A stretch of 64,000 nt of DNA from Brasilonema sennae CENA114 (GCF_006968745.1 NZ_CP030118.1:6964284-7028283), one strand, 5' to 3'. Positions 9,901 to 18,790 are shown, counted from the first letter of the stretch. Numbers and translations: made by a program. Notes: generated by a model not told the origin, from the sequence alone.

Positions 9901-12379
9901 GGTAGGCTACTTCGTCAATCCCGTGGTTTTACGGTCGGATATGTCAGGAAACCCAACCTTCCTTGCGTTTCTTGGTCAAGTACAACAGACCGTGATTCAT
10001 GCCTTTGAACACCAAGACTACTCCTTTGCACTGTTGGTAGAGCGACTGCAACCAGTACGAGATCCAAGCCGTTCGCCCCTGTTCCAAACCATGTTCGTCT
10101 TGCAGAAAGCGCATATTCTCAATGAGGAAGGCTTGGCATCGTTTGCTTTAGGCGAGACTGGGGCACGGATGCATCTGGGCAAACTGGAGATGGAGTCCTT
10201 GGCACTGGAACAACGGGTGGCGCAGTTCGATTTAACACTGACAATGGCGGAAGTGGACGGAGAACTAGCGGCATCCTTGGAGTACAACACCGACTTGTTT
10301 GATGCTGCCACCATCATGCGGATGGCAAGTCATTTTCAAACTTTGCTGGAAAGTATTCTCGCCAATCCACACCATAAACTCTCAGAGTTATCGATATTAT
10401 CAAAAGCAGAACTGCATCAACTGCTTGTAGAGTTCAACCAGAATCAATCCAAAATCCGCATTCCCAGGCAGGAGCCTGGGAACGAGCCAAAATCCAAAAT
10501 TGACCAATGCGTCCACGAACTGTTTGCCGCCCAGGTGGAGCGAACCCCCGATGCTGTAGCGGTGGAGTTTGCAAATGAAAAACTGTCCTACCGCGAACTG
10601 AACCTGCGTGCCAATCAACTAGCGCATTACCTAAAGTTTTTGGGTGTGGGATCGGACGTGCTGGTTAGTATCTGCCTAGAGCGATCGCCACAGATGTTGG
10701 TAGGAATTTTAGCCATCCTTAAGGCAGGTGGGGCGTATGTGCCCCTAGACCCGGCATATCCACCCCAAAGGTTGGCTTTGATGCTGGAAGATTCTCAATC
10801 GTCGGTGTTAATTACCCAACAGAAAATCACACAATGGCTACCCAAACACAAAGCTAAGGTCGTGTCGATAGACACAGACTGGGAAGTTATTGCCTGCGAA
10901 AGTCAGGAAAACCCTGTTAATAATGATGTCACTGCTGAAAATCTAGCTTATGTCATCTACACCTCTGGGTCCACTGGTGTTCCCAAGGGTGTGATGATTC
11001 CACACGGTGCTTTGACGAACTACACCCAGGCGGCGGCGGATGAATATGAGTTGGACATAGGCGATCGCGTATTGCAGTTTGCCTCTATTAGTTTCGATGC
11101 GGCGGCGGAAGAGATATTTCCCTGTCTGATACGGGGTGGAACCTTGGTGCTGCGTACTGATGCCATGTTAAGTTCAGTACGCGTGTTCTTACAAAAATGT
11201 TGTGAACTTGAGCTAACGGTGTTAGATCTGCCTACAGCATTCTGGCATCAAGTGGCTTCTGGCTTAGCTACCGAAGGTTGTATCTTACCTAAGCAACTGC
11301 GTTTGGTATTGATTGGCGGAGAAAAAGCGCTGAAGACCCAGTTGACAATTTGGCAAAAATATGCTACCAATAGCGTGCGGCTAGTAAATACTTACGGTCC
11401 TACGGAAACCACAATAGTTGCCACCAAGTGCGACTTATCGGAGTTAGCCTCAGCAGAGGTGCCCATTGGTTCTGCAATTCCTAACGTTCAAACTTACGTC
11501 CTGGATAACCATCTCCAACCAGTTCCTATTGGCGTAGTGGGCGAACTATACATTGGCGGGGTCGGTGTGGCAAGGGGCTATCTCAACCGTCCCGATCTGA
11601 CAGCCGATAAATTTATTTCCAATCCCTATAGCCAAGAACCGATAGCACGGCTATACAAGACTGGGGACTTGGTTCGCTACTTGAGCAATGGAAACCTTGA
11701 GTTCATCGGGCGGATTGACCACCAAGTCAAGATTCGGGGCTTCCGGATCGAGCTAGGGGAGATTGAGGCGGTGCTGAACCAATATCCAGGGGTGCGGGAG
11801 GTTGTCGTCTTGGATAGAGAAGATATCCCTGGTGAAAAGCGCTTAGTAGCTTATGTAGTCCCTGACCAAGAGCAACCAATTACAACCAGTGAACTGCGTC
11901 GGTTCTTGAAAGAGAAACTGCCAGAGTATATGGTGCCTTCCGCCTTCATACTGCTGGATAAACTGCCACTGACACCCAACGGTAAGGTAGACCGCCTCGC
12001 GTTGCCTGCCCCTGACGGCATCAGACCCGAACTAGAAGAAACTTTTGTAGCACCTCGCAACCCTGTAGAGGAAGTGTTAGCTCTAATCTGGAGCGAAGTA
12101 CTCAGAGTGGAGCAAGTGGGAATCTACGACAACTTTTTTGAATTGGGAGGTCACTCACTACTAGCAACTCAGGTTCTCTCCCGACTGCGGGACATTTTCC
12201 AGGTGGAACTACCCCTGCACGTTCTGTTTGAGGCAACGACCGTAGCGAAACTGTCCCAACATCTAATTGCTCTAGAAAGAAAGCCAGGTCAAACTGAAAA
12301 GATTGCTCAGATTATCCAAAACATTGAGGCGATGTCCGGCGAAGACATCAACAAGACGCTTCAGCAGAAGAAAAGGTAA
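6962..12379 (+). CDS. Lipopeptide starter synthetase: FAAL-ACP-C-A-T
   Basis: 1805 aa megasynthase. Order: fatty-acyl-AMP ligase (about 10-590; YTSGSTSTPKGVMV near 174, GDLGFLYSGELFVTGRLKDLIIIRG read in parts), acyl carrier domain (GLDSL, Ser about 641), condensation domain (about 715-1160; HHIVGDFWS near 828, a variant of HHxxxDG), adenylation domain (about 1190-1700; YTSGSTGVPKGVM near 1333, FDAAAEEIF near 1378, GKVDR near 1672) and a PCP (LGGHSLLATQ, Ser about 1732). The FAAL activates a free fatty acid and hands it to the ACP; the C domain should N-acylate the first amino acid. I read the A-domain specificity residues as D-A-E-D-L-G-T-I-V, which I do not assign confidently. It ends 11 bp before the next synthetase, so the two are co-transcribed. 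The C-A linker contains an in-frame palindromic repeat. Confidence 0.93.
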   Translation: MTDYLNDLKFSTFIDLLRYRALDQPNKVGFTFLQDGETESSSLTYQELDRQARAIAQELQLLGVAKGERALLLYTPGLEFIPAFFGCLYAGVVAVPAYPPHLNRPMPRLQAIVVDTQATVVLTTAQILSNGSRLFTHTPELGALQWLATDSLTGGLEDHWQKTEVTSDTLAFLQYTSGSTSTPKGVMVNHGNLLHNQQLIKSGFGHTEQTIVVGWLPLFHDMGLIGNMLQPLYLGTECILMPPVAFLQNPFRWLQAICRYKATTSGGPNFAYDLCVSKITPEQRATLDLSSWEVAFNGAEPVRAETIERFARTFADSGFRQKAFYPCYGMAETTLIVSGGTKEAPPVFQSVEKAALEQSRVIPATLEDGATQKLVSSGQPLQDLRVVIAHPETLTRCAPGEVGEIWVSGNSVTQGYWRRTEETEPTFRAYLKDSGEGSFLRTGDLGFLYSGELFVTGRLKDLIIIRGRNHYPQDIELTLEQSHSALQPTCSAAFAIDVTGEERLAVVVEVKRSHLRHLNVEEVVKAIRQAVAEQHELQVYGVLLLKPGSIPKTSSGKIQRHACRADYLNGSLDVVGSSILEDTYVMESKDKLTREALLAIESKHQKPLLESYLQECVARVLKIAPNQLDLQQPLSSLGLDSLMATELQHSIETDLGVVLPMTSFLEGDSIVQLVSLVLTQLAAPNQQTTLVPVVEADVEQPLSYGQRSLWFLYQLAPLSPAYNIVNAVRIKGDIDIPALQRAFEKLVERHPALRTTFTAYYGEPVQQVHQQRVFDFHKQDISTWSEESVNQRLLEEAHRPFNLERGPLMRVNLFARSAQEHILQLGVHHIVGDFWSLAVLVQELGILYEAQKDGTSVSLAPLPLQYTDYSRATAEMLASAEGERFWAYWQKQLAGHLPVLNLSTDRPRPLIQTYQGATVPFKLSADLTQRLKAHSRTQGATLYMTLLAAFKVLLHRYTGQEDILVGSPTAGRNRADFAALVGYFVNPVVLRSDMSGNPTFLAFLGQVQQTVIHAFEHQDYSFALLVERLQPVRDPSRSPLFQTMFVLQKAHILNEEGLASFALGETGARMHLGKLEMESLALEQRVAQFDLTLTMAEVDGELAASLEYNTDLFDAATIMRMASHFQTLLESILANPHHKLSELSILSKAELHQLLVEFNQNQSKIRIPRQEPGNEPKSKIDQCVHELFAAQVERTPDAVAVEFANEKLSYRELNLRANQLAHYLKFLGVGSDVLVSICLERSPQMLVGILAILKAGGAYVPLDPAYPPQRLALMLEDSQSSVLITQQKITQWLPKHKAKVVSIDTDWEVIACESQENPVNNDVTAENLAYVIYTSGSTGVPKGVMIPHGALTNYTQAAADEYELDIGDRVLQFASISFDAAAEEIFPCLIRGGTLVLRTDAMLSSVRVFLQKCCELELTVLDLPTAFWHQVASGLATEGCILPKQLRLVLIGGEKALKTQLTIWQKYATNSVRLVNTYGPTETTIVATKCDLSELASAEVPIGSAIPNVQTYVLDNHLQPVPIGVVGELYIGGVGVARGYLNRPDLTADKFISNPYSQEPIARLYKTGDLVRYLSNGNLEFIGRIDHQVKIRGFRIELGEIEAVLNQYPGVREVVVLDREDIPGEKRLVAYVVPDQEQPITTSELRRFLKEKLPEYMVPSAFILLDKLPLTPNGKVDRLALPAPDGIRPELEETFVAPRNPVEEVLALIWSEVLRVEQVGIYDNFFELGGHSLLATQVLSRLRDIFQVELPLHVLFEATTVAKLSQHLIALERKPGQTEKIAQIIQNIEAMSGEDINKTLQQKKR
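10461..10482. repeat. Palindromic repeat inside the C-A linker of the starter synthetase
   Basis: TTCCCAGGC (10461-10469), loop AGGA, GCCTGGGAA (10474-10482), flanked on both sides by AATCCAAAAT-type filler that is typical of intergenic DNA in these genomes. It is translated in frame as an R-I-P-R-Q-E-P-G-N-E-P linker between the C and A domains. Confidence 0.6.
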
Positions 12380-12390
12380 AAAGGTGAAGC

Positions 12391-15300
12391 ATGAAAGACA
12401 TCAAAGACTTTTCAGACAAAACTCGACTTTCTCCAGAACAGCGTGAACTTCTCGCCTACCTGCTGCAAGAGGAGGGCATTGAACTTGAGGGGACGCCAAC
12501 GATTTCTAAAAGAGAAAACCCTGAGGAACTACCTCTCTCCTTTGCCCAGCAACAACTATGGTTTCTCGACCAACTGGTGCCTGGAACCCCTACCTACAAC
12601 ATCCCCGCAGCTATACGCATTCAGGGTAAACTCAACGTGGCGGTGCTGGAGGAGAGCTTAAACGAAATTGTGCAGCGCCATGAAGTCTTACGAACCAAAT
12701 TTTTCTGTGTTGATGACCAACCAGTCCAAGTTATCGTCCCAGATATGACTTTAACGCTGGCTAAGATCAACCTTCAAAAATTCCCTGATACTGAGCGGGA
12801 AGGCGAGGTGATGGAAATAGCTGTAGAGGAAGCCCAACAGCCTTTCGATTTGACAAAGGATTCTCTTGTGCGTGCCAAACTCCTGTGCTTATCTACAGAA
12901 GAACATGTGCTATTGCTGACTATGCATCATGCGGTTTCCGATGGATGGTCCCTTGGCCTGCTCGTGCGAGAGCTAGCGGCACTCTATGAGGCATTCTCTA
13001 CAGGTAAACCTTCACCGCTTCCTGCTCTTCCAATTCAATATGGAGATTTTGCGGTTTGGCAACGACATCATTTGCAGGGGGAGGTGTTAAAGACTCAATT
13101 AGACTACTGGAAGCAAAAGCTAAGCAATAACTTATCTGTCTTGGATTTACCGACAGATAGACCTCGACCGACAAAACAGACTTTCCGGGGGACAAAGCAA
13201 TCATTCTTTATAGGTAAACCCCTAGTTGAAGAACTTAAAATACTAAGTCAGCAGCAAGAAGCGACGCTTTTTATCACTCTACTAACTGCCTTTAAAACCC
13301 TACTTTACCGCTATTTGGAGCAAGACAAAATTTTGGTAGGGTCACCTGTAGCCAATCGCAACCAGATTGAAATTGAAAATTTGATTGGTTGCTTTGTGAA
13401 TACTGTAGTTTTTCTGTCTTATTTTGAAAATCATTTTACCTTTACCGAAGTATTATGGCAGGTTCGAGATGTTGTTTTAAACACCTTCAAAAACCAAAAT
13501 ATACCATTTGAGAAATTGGTAGAATCCCTAAGTCCTGAGCGACATTTAAGTCATGCTCCTTTATTTCAGACAATGTTTGCTTTCCAAAATACACCAATGC
13601 CATCTTTGGAATTTTCTGGTCTGAAGTTAAGTCCTATTGAAATTGACAATAAAACGGCGAAGTTTGATTTAACGCTGAATTTGGAAGAGACTCCACAAGG
13701 ACTTAAAGGTTGGTTTGAGTACAGTACAGACCTTTTTGACCAGTCCACGATTGTCCAGATGATAGAAAATTTTCAAATTATCTTAGAAACAGTTGTAATT
13801 AACCCTCAGCAGCAAATAGATCAAATACCCTTACAGAGGCTTCCCGAGCGTAAGCAAGAGTGTGAGGAGCTAACAATTATTGAGTCATCCACTGAGTGTA
13901 TTTCAGAAAAAACCTACATTGAGCCTCACACACAGACACAAAAAGAACTCGCAGAGATTTGGCGTCAAGTTTTAGAAGTTGAAAGTATAAGTATTAACGA
14001 TAACTTTTTTAAGTTGGGTGGGTATTCCTTGCGAGCAACTCAAGTGGTGTATCGTATTTGTAAAACTTTTGAAATAGATATGCCCTTGACGAGTCTTTTT
14101 GAAGAGCCAACCATTTTAGGGTTGGCAAGTAACATTGAAAAGCTACGTCAATCAAAACAAGGCGGTCAAAATTCCCATAAAGTAGAAACAGTTTCCAGAG
14201 ATCAACCTCTTTCGCTATCTTTCTCTCAAGCAAGTCTATGGTTTTTAGCTCAGTTACAGCCTGATAGCTCTGCTTATAACATCTCTGCTGCTGTTCACAT
14301 TCAAGGATCACTTGATATAGCGACGTTAGAAAAAAGTTTTCATGAAATTGTGCGTAGGCACGAAGTATTAAGAACTAGCTTTAGAATTATCAACGGGCAA
14401 CCAGTACAGGTAATTTCTCCCAACTTAATCCTGCCTATATCAGTGGTTGAGTTGCAACATCTTCCAAATCAACATCTATCTGCTGAGGTGCAACGTTTAG
14501 CAAACCAAGAAGCTCAGCAGCCTTTTGACCTCTGCAATGCTCCCTTACTACGCACCACCTTAGTGTCCTTAGGAACACAAGAGTACGTGCTGTTGGTGAC
14601 AATGCACCACATTATTTCTGATGGCTGGTCGATGGCGATTCTGATCCAAGAATTGTCCGAGCTTTATCGAACCTTTGCTATGGGCTTACCTTCTTCGCTG
14701 CCGACACTACCTATCCAGTATGCCGATTTTGCTAACTGGCAGCAACAATGGCTGCAGGGCGAAGTTCTCGAAACTCACATGTCGTATTGGAAGCAGCAAC
14801 TTGCTGGTATTCCTAAATTACTGGACATCCCCACTGACTATCCACGACCAGACGTGCAGAGCTTTCGAGGAGCAAAACAAAGGTTAGCACTGTCTGTACC
14901 TCTGAGTGATGCGCTCAAAAACTTGAGCCAGCAGGAAGGAGTCACTTTATTTATGACTTTATTAGCTGCTGTTGAGACATTGTTTTACCGTTATAGCTCT
15001 CAGGAGGATATTGTTGTTGGTTCTCCCGTTGCTAATCGCAATCAAGTTGAAATTGAGCAACTGATTGGCTTTTTTGTCAACACCCTAGTATTACGTACTA
15101 ACATGTCTGGCAACCCCAGTTTTCGGGAGTTATTAGCCAGAGTTCGTCAGATGAGTTTGAGTGCTTATGAGCATCAGGACTTGCCCTTTGAAAAGCTAGT
15201 TGAGGAACTTCAACCGGAGCGGAATTTAAGCTATAATCCTCTGTTCCAAGCCATGTTTTCCCTCAATGTCCCTACACCAACTTTTGATCTACCCGCTTTA

Positions 15301-16611
15301 ACTGTAAGTTCCTTAGAGATTGAAGATAAAACAGCAAAGTTTGATTTGACGCTGAATTTGGAAGATACTGCACAAGGACTTAAAGGTTGGTTTGAGTACA
15401 GTACAGACCTTTTTGACCAGTCCACGATTGTCCAGATGATAGAAAATTTTCAGACAATATTGGAAACAGTTGTAATTAACCCCCAGCAGCAAATAGATCA
15501 AATACCCTTACAGAATCTTCCTGAGCGTAAAGTTGATAATAGAACTTTGGCAACAACAAAAATAACTGCCGATGATGTTCCTTATGTACCACCCCGAGAT
15601 ACTATCGAACTCTTACTAGCTCAAATCTGGTCAGAGCTTTTGAATAAAAACCCAGTTGGAGTGCGAGATAACTTTTTTGAACTCGGTGGCTATTCACTGC
15701 TCACTGTGCTATTAATATCTCAGATTCAACAGAAATTTAATACACTTTTACCCCTTGAGACGCTATTCCAAGCTCCCACCATTGAACACTTGGCAAAGCT
15801 TATACGTGCCGCATCACAGACTCTCCCGTTCTCTGCACTTGTTCCTATACAACCTCAAGGATCTCGACCTCCGTTATTCTGTATCCATCCAGGTGGAGGT
15901 AACATTCTTTGTTACCGTGAGTTAGCAAGTTGTTTAGGTATTAACCAACCTCTATACGGACTTCAGTCAATTGCCTTAAATCCTGAATGCCAGCCACATA
16001 CTCAAATTGAACAAATGGCTGCTCACTATCTTGAACAGATACAAACAATCCAACCAAAAGGACCTTACTTACTTTGTGGCTGGTCTCTTGGGGGTGTAAT
16101 AGCTTTTGAGATGGCTAAACAATGCTACTCTCAAAAACAATCAATAGGGTTGTTAGTTGTTATTGATGCTTATCCTCCTCATACTATTACCCACGAACCA
16201 ATAGACGATGCTTCTATATTAGTAGAGCATTTTGCAGATAATCTACCTTTGTCAATAGAAGATTTGCGACGAATGGAACTTGATGAGCAATTAATTTTTG
16301 TAACGCAACAAGCTAGACAACAAAATTTGGTCTCCTTGGATTTTGATGTAAATATTGCACAACATTTATTAAATGTTTACAAGCTAAATGACGAGGCGAT
16401 GAAAGCTTACGTTCCACAATATTATCCAGGTTCAATGGTTCTGATTCGAGCGAGGGAAAGCAACCCTAGTTTAGCTTCTGAGTGGGATGCTCTTGTTGAA
16501 AGAGTTGAGCATTATGAAATATCTGCTAACCATCAAAATATACTTAACCTAGATAATGCAAAAGTTGTAGCAGAAAAACTTTCTGCCTTATTACAATCAA
16601 TGGTTAACTAA
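12391..16611 (+). CDS. A-less bimodular NRPS with release domain: C-T-C-T-TE (full length, copy 1)
   Basis: 1406 aa. Order: C1 (about 45-480; HHAVSDG near 178), PCP1 (KLGGYSLRATQ, Ser about 546), C2 (about 600-1045; HHIISDG near 739), PCP2 (ELGGYSLLT, Ser about 1102), type I thioesterase (about 1160-1400; GWSLGG with Ser about 1232, Asp about 1259 in VIDAYPP, His about 1381 in ANHQN). There is no adenylation domain at all: neither YTSGSTG nor GKxDR occurs. Both carrier domains must therefore be charged in trans, and the stand-alone A-T protein plus Cys-shuttle downstream are the obvious source. The two C-domain tails are almost identical at DNA level (around 13640-13850 and 15316-15526). The left edge of the tandem duplication lies inside the first tail (13706), so this is the only intact copy. 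Confidence 0.93.
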   Translation: MKDIKDFSDKTRLSPEQRELLAYLLQEEGIELEGTPTISKRENPEELPLSFAQQQLWFLDQLVPGTPTYNIPAAIRIQGKLNVAVLEESLNEIVQRHEVLRTKFFCVDDQPVQVIVPDMTLTLAKINLQKFPDTEREGEVMEIAVEEAQQPFDLTKDSLVRAKLLCLSTEEHVLLLTMHHAVSDGWSLGLLVRELAALYEAFSTGKPSPLPALPIQYGDFAVWQRHHLQGEVLKTQLDYWKQKLSNNLSVLDLPTDRPRPTKQTFRGTKQSFFIGKPLVEELKILSQQQEATLFITLLTAFKTLLYRYLEQDKILVGSPVANRNQIEIENLIGCFVNTVVFLSYFENHFTFTEVLWQVRDVVLNTFKNQNIPFEKLVESLSPERHLSHAPLFQTMFAFQNTPMPSLEFSGLKLSPIEIDNKTAKFDLTLNLEETPQGLKGWFEYSTDLFDQSTIVQMIENFQIILETVVINPQQQIDQIPLQRLPERKQECEELTIIESSTECISEKTYIEPHTQTQKELAEIWRQVLEVESISINDNFFKLGGYSLRATQVVYRICKTFEIDMPLTSLFEEPTILGLASNIEKLRQSKQGGQNSHKVETVSRDQPLSLSFSQASLWFLAQLQPDSSAYNISAAVHIQGSLDIATLEKSFHEIVRRHEVLRTSFRIINGQPVQVISPNLILPISVVELQHLPNQHLSAEVQRLANQEAQQPFDLCNAPLLRTTLVSLGTQEYVLLVTMHHIISDGWSMAILIQELSELYRTFAMGLPSSLPTLPIQYADFANWQQQWLQGEVLETHMSYWKQQLAGIPKLLDIPTDYPRPDVQSFRGAKQRLALSVPLSDALKNLSQQEGVTLFMTLLAAVETLFYRYSSQEDIVVGSPVANRNQVEIEQLIGFFVNTLVLRTNMSGNPSFRELLARVRQMSLSAYEHQDLPFEKLVEELQPERNLSYNPLFQAMFSLNVPTPTFDLPALTVSSLEIEDKTAKFDLTLNLEDTAQGLKGWFEYSTDLFDQSTIVQMIENFQTILETVVINPQQQIDQIPLQNLPERKVDNRTLATTKITADDVPYVPPRDTIELLLAQIWSELLNKNPVGVRDNFFELGGYSLLTVLLISQIQQKFNTLLPLETLFQAPTIEHLAKLIRAASQTLPFSALVPIQPQGSRPPLFCIHPGGGNILCYRELASCLGINQPLYGLQSIALNPECQPHTQIEQMAAHYLEQIQTIQPKGPYLLCGWSLGGVIAFEMAKQCYSQKQSIGLLVVIDAYPPHTITHEPIDDASILVEHFADNLPLSIEDLRRMELDEQLIFVTQQARQQNLVSLDFDVNIAQHLLNVYKLNDEAMKAYVPQYYPGSMVLIRARESNPSLASEWDALVERVEHYEISANHQNILNLDNAKVVAEKLSALLQSMVN

Positions 16612-16840
16612 CTGTAAATCAATTCAGTTTCGCTGATGGTAATTTATTCTGGAATGAGAATACAAGGAGATGTAGTTGAGGTCTGTAGACAAGATAGAAA
16701 CCATCTCAGACGTGACTCTAAGTCTAGGAGATAAGGAGGGTTTATGAAAACCTAACTTTTAAAGTTTAGCTTTGGAGAGGTTTTTATAAACGGTGCAGAA
16801 GAAGAACCGTTACTTTTAATTCAGATGGAGGAAACTTAAA
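16612..16840 (+). other. Spacer between A-less NRPS and A-T genes, with an interrupted mini-ORF
   Basis: 229 bp. At 16744 an ATG behind a perfect AAGGAGG reads M-K-T-stop; after the TAA the same frame stays open for about 27 codons (LLKFSFGEVFINGAEEEP, then LLLIQMEET) to a second TAA just before the A-T start. A GGAGG at 16827-16831 serves the GTG start of the next gene. An MbtH gene often sits in such a place, but this does not resemble MbtH. Confidence 0.4.
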
Positions 16841-18727
16841 GTGGAAAAAATCAAAATGTCTAAAACAATGTCTGAATCAGCTGTGTTTTCAAATAAATGC
16901 TTGCATGAAATTTTTGAAGCAAGAGCACGTCAAGCACCTAATAAAATTGCTGTTTCCTATAAAGATGAGCAAATTTCTTATGAGGAATTGAATTGTCGTG
17001 CCAATCAACTCGCTCACCAATTACAATCTTTAGGGGTTGGTGCCGATGTACTAGTTGGTTTATGCACTGACCGAAGCATAGAAATGATCGTGGGAATACT
17101 TGCTATCCTAAAAGCTGGCGGAGCATATGTTCCTATAGACCCTAATTACCCAAGCAATCGTATTCGCTTATTACTTGAAGATAGTGCTGTTGCAGTGGTA
17201 GTGAGTGTATCGAGTGTAGCAGGATGTTTAGAAGGCTTCAATGTAAAAGTTGTTTGTATTGACGAAAATCTATCCTCACTTAACAATCAGCCTGTAACTT
17301 CTGGGCAGGTTATTAGTAATGATAGGAGTCTCGCTTATGTGATCTATACATCTGGGTCAACTGGAATTCCCAAAGGTGTGTTGATTGAGCATCGCAACGC
17401 TGTTCGCTTATTTGAACAAACTCATCAATGGTTTAACTTTGATGACAAAGATGTCTGGACAATGTTTCATTCGGTAGCATTTGATTTCTCAGTATGGGAG
17501 ATCTGGGGCGCTTTACTCTACGGAGGACACCTAGTTATCGTTCCCTTTGAGGTTACTCGTTCGCCGAAACAATTCCATAATTTGTTGACACATAAGGGGA
17601 TAACGGTTCTGAATCAAACACCCTCTGCATTTCGTCAATTGGTGGCAACTGATATTGCTAGTGAGGAATCCACTGATTTCGCTCTACGGCTCGTGATTTT
17701 TGGTGGAGAAGCTCTTGAACTGAAGCTATTAGATCCCTGGATAGCTCGCTATGGTGATCAACGTCCTCAATTAGTAAATATGTACGGAATCACCGAAACT
17801 ACAGTTCACGTAACTTACAGGAGGATTACAAAACAGGATTTAGCAAGCTCCGATCTCAGCCCGATTGGTACTCCAATTCCTGATTTGCAAATTCATTTGT
17901 TAGATTCATCAGGTCAGCCAGTACCGGATGGAACCCCAGGAGATATTTATATCGCAGGTCCAGGTCTTGCCCGTGGATATCATAATAGACCTGAGCTTAC
18001 TGCCGAGCGTTTTTTGCAAAACCATTCCTTTAGTACAGAGGGAGCTAGATTGTACTATTCCGGCGATCGCGCTGTTCGTATGGATAATGGCGAACTCATT
18101 TATCTTGGTCGAGCCGATGAACAAATCAAGGTACGCGGATTTCGGATAGAACCCAGGGAAATTGAGATGTGCCTGAGAAGCCATCCTCAGGTTACCTCTT
18201 GTGTTGTGATACCACATGATTATGGTGATGGTGATGTCCGTCTAATAGCTTATATAGTGCCAACTCCTAATTTGAGTATGACTATAGAGACGACTGAAGA
18301 ACTTCGCAGTAATTTGGCTCAATACGCAGGAGTAGAATTGCCTATCCACATGAGACCCTCAGCTTACTCTATCCTGAGAGAACTTCCAATCACTGCACAT
18401 GGCAAAGTTGACCGACGTGCCCTACCTATTCCATGTGTAGATAAGTCTATTTCTAGCACGGAATTAAATGCTTCCAAGACTTCTACTGAGCAAGTGGTGA
18501 CCGAAATTTGGGAAGACCTCCTTGAAATTAATTGCACAAGTACAAATGATGACTTTTTTGATCTCGGTGGAACCTCCTTAGCTCTAATACGCCTTTTTGG
18601 GAGAATAAATGAACACTTTGGAATATCTCTGGATCTAAGTTCAATGGTTGAAGGAGCCACAATTTCCCATTTAGCTAGATGTGTTGATGCTGAATTACGT
18701 AATCAACAGCTTGTCAAAGTAAGTTGA
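16841..18727 (+). CDS. Stand-alone threonine adenylation-thiolation (A-T) protein, SyrB1-like (copy 1)
   Basis: 628 aa, a single A domain (about 20-530) followed by a PCP (DLGGTSLALIRL, Ser about 579) and nothing else. Core motifs: YTSGSTGIPKG near 169, FDFSVWEIW, NMYGITETTVH, GDRAVRMDNGELIYLGR, and AHGKVDRR with the A10 lysine. Aligned to the GrsA pocket, the specificity residues read D-F-W-N-I-G-M-V-H-K, the established threonine code. The GTG start at 16841 is preceded by GGAGG at 9 nt spacing. By analogy with SyrB1 it should load L-Thr on its own carrier domain for modification by the next gene product before transfer to an A-less synthetase module. Confidence 0.93.
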   Translation: MEKIKMSKTMSESAVFSNKCLHEIFEARARQAPNKIAVSYKDEQISYEELNCRANQLAHQLQSLGVGADVLVGLCTDRSIEMIVGILAILKAGGAYVPIDPNYPSNRIRLLLEDSAVAVVVSVSSVAGCLEGFNVKVVCIDENLSSLNNQPVTSGQVISNDRSLAYVIYTSGSTGIPKGVLIEHRNAVRLFEQTHQWFNFDDKDVWTMFHSVAFDFSVWEIWGALLYGGHLVIVPFEVTRSPKQFHNLLTHKGITVLNQTPSAFRQLVATDIASEESTDFALRLVIFGGEALELKLLDPWIARYGDQRPQLVNMYGITETTVHVTYRRITKQDLASSDLSPIGTPIPDLQIHLLDSSGQPVPDGTPGDIYIAGPGLARGYHNRPELTAERFLQNHSFSTEGARLYYSGDRAVRMDNGELIYLGRADEQIKVRGFRIEPREIEMCLRSHPQVTSCVVIPHDYGDGDVRLIAYIVPTPNLSMTIETTEELRSNLAQYAGVELPIHMRPSAYSILRELPITAHGKVDRRALPIPCVDKSISSTELNASKTSTEQVVTEIWEDLLEINCTSTNDDFFDLGGTSLALIRLFGRINEHFGISLDLSSMVEGATISHLARCVDAELRNQQLVKVS

Positions 18728-18790
18728 CGCAAAACGATCCATCTCCCTGTCCCTAAGAATTAAACTTTTACCCTAATTGGAAACAAGATA

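Noticed and set aside
16700..16840. MbtH-like gene before the A-T protein
   Set aside because: No N-x-E-x-Q-Y-S or W-P motifs; only an interrupted mini-ORF is present.
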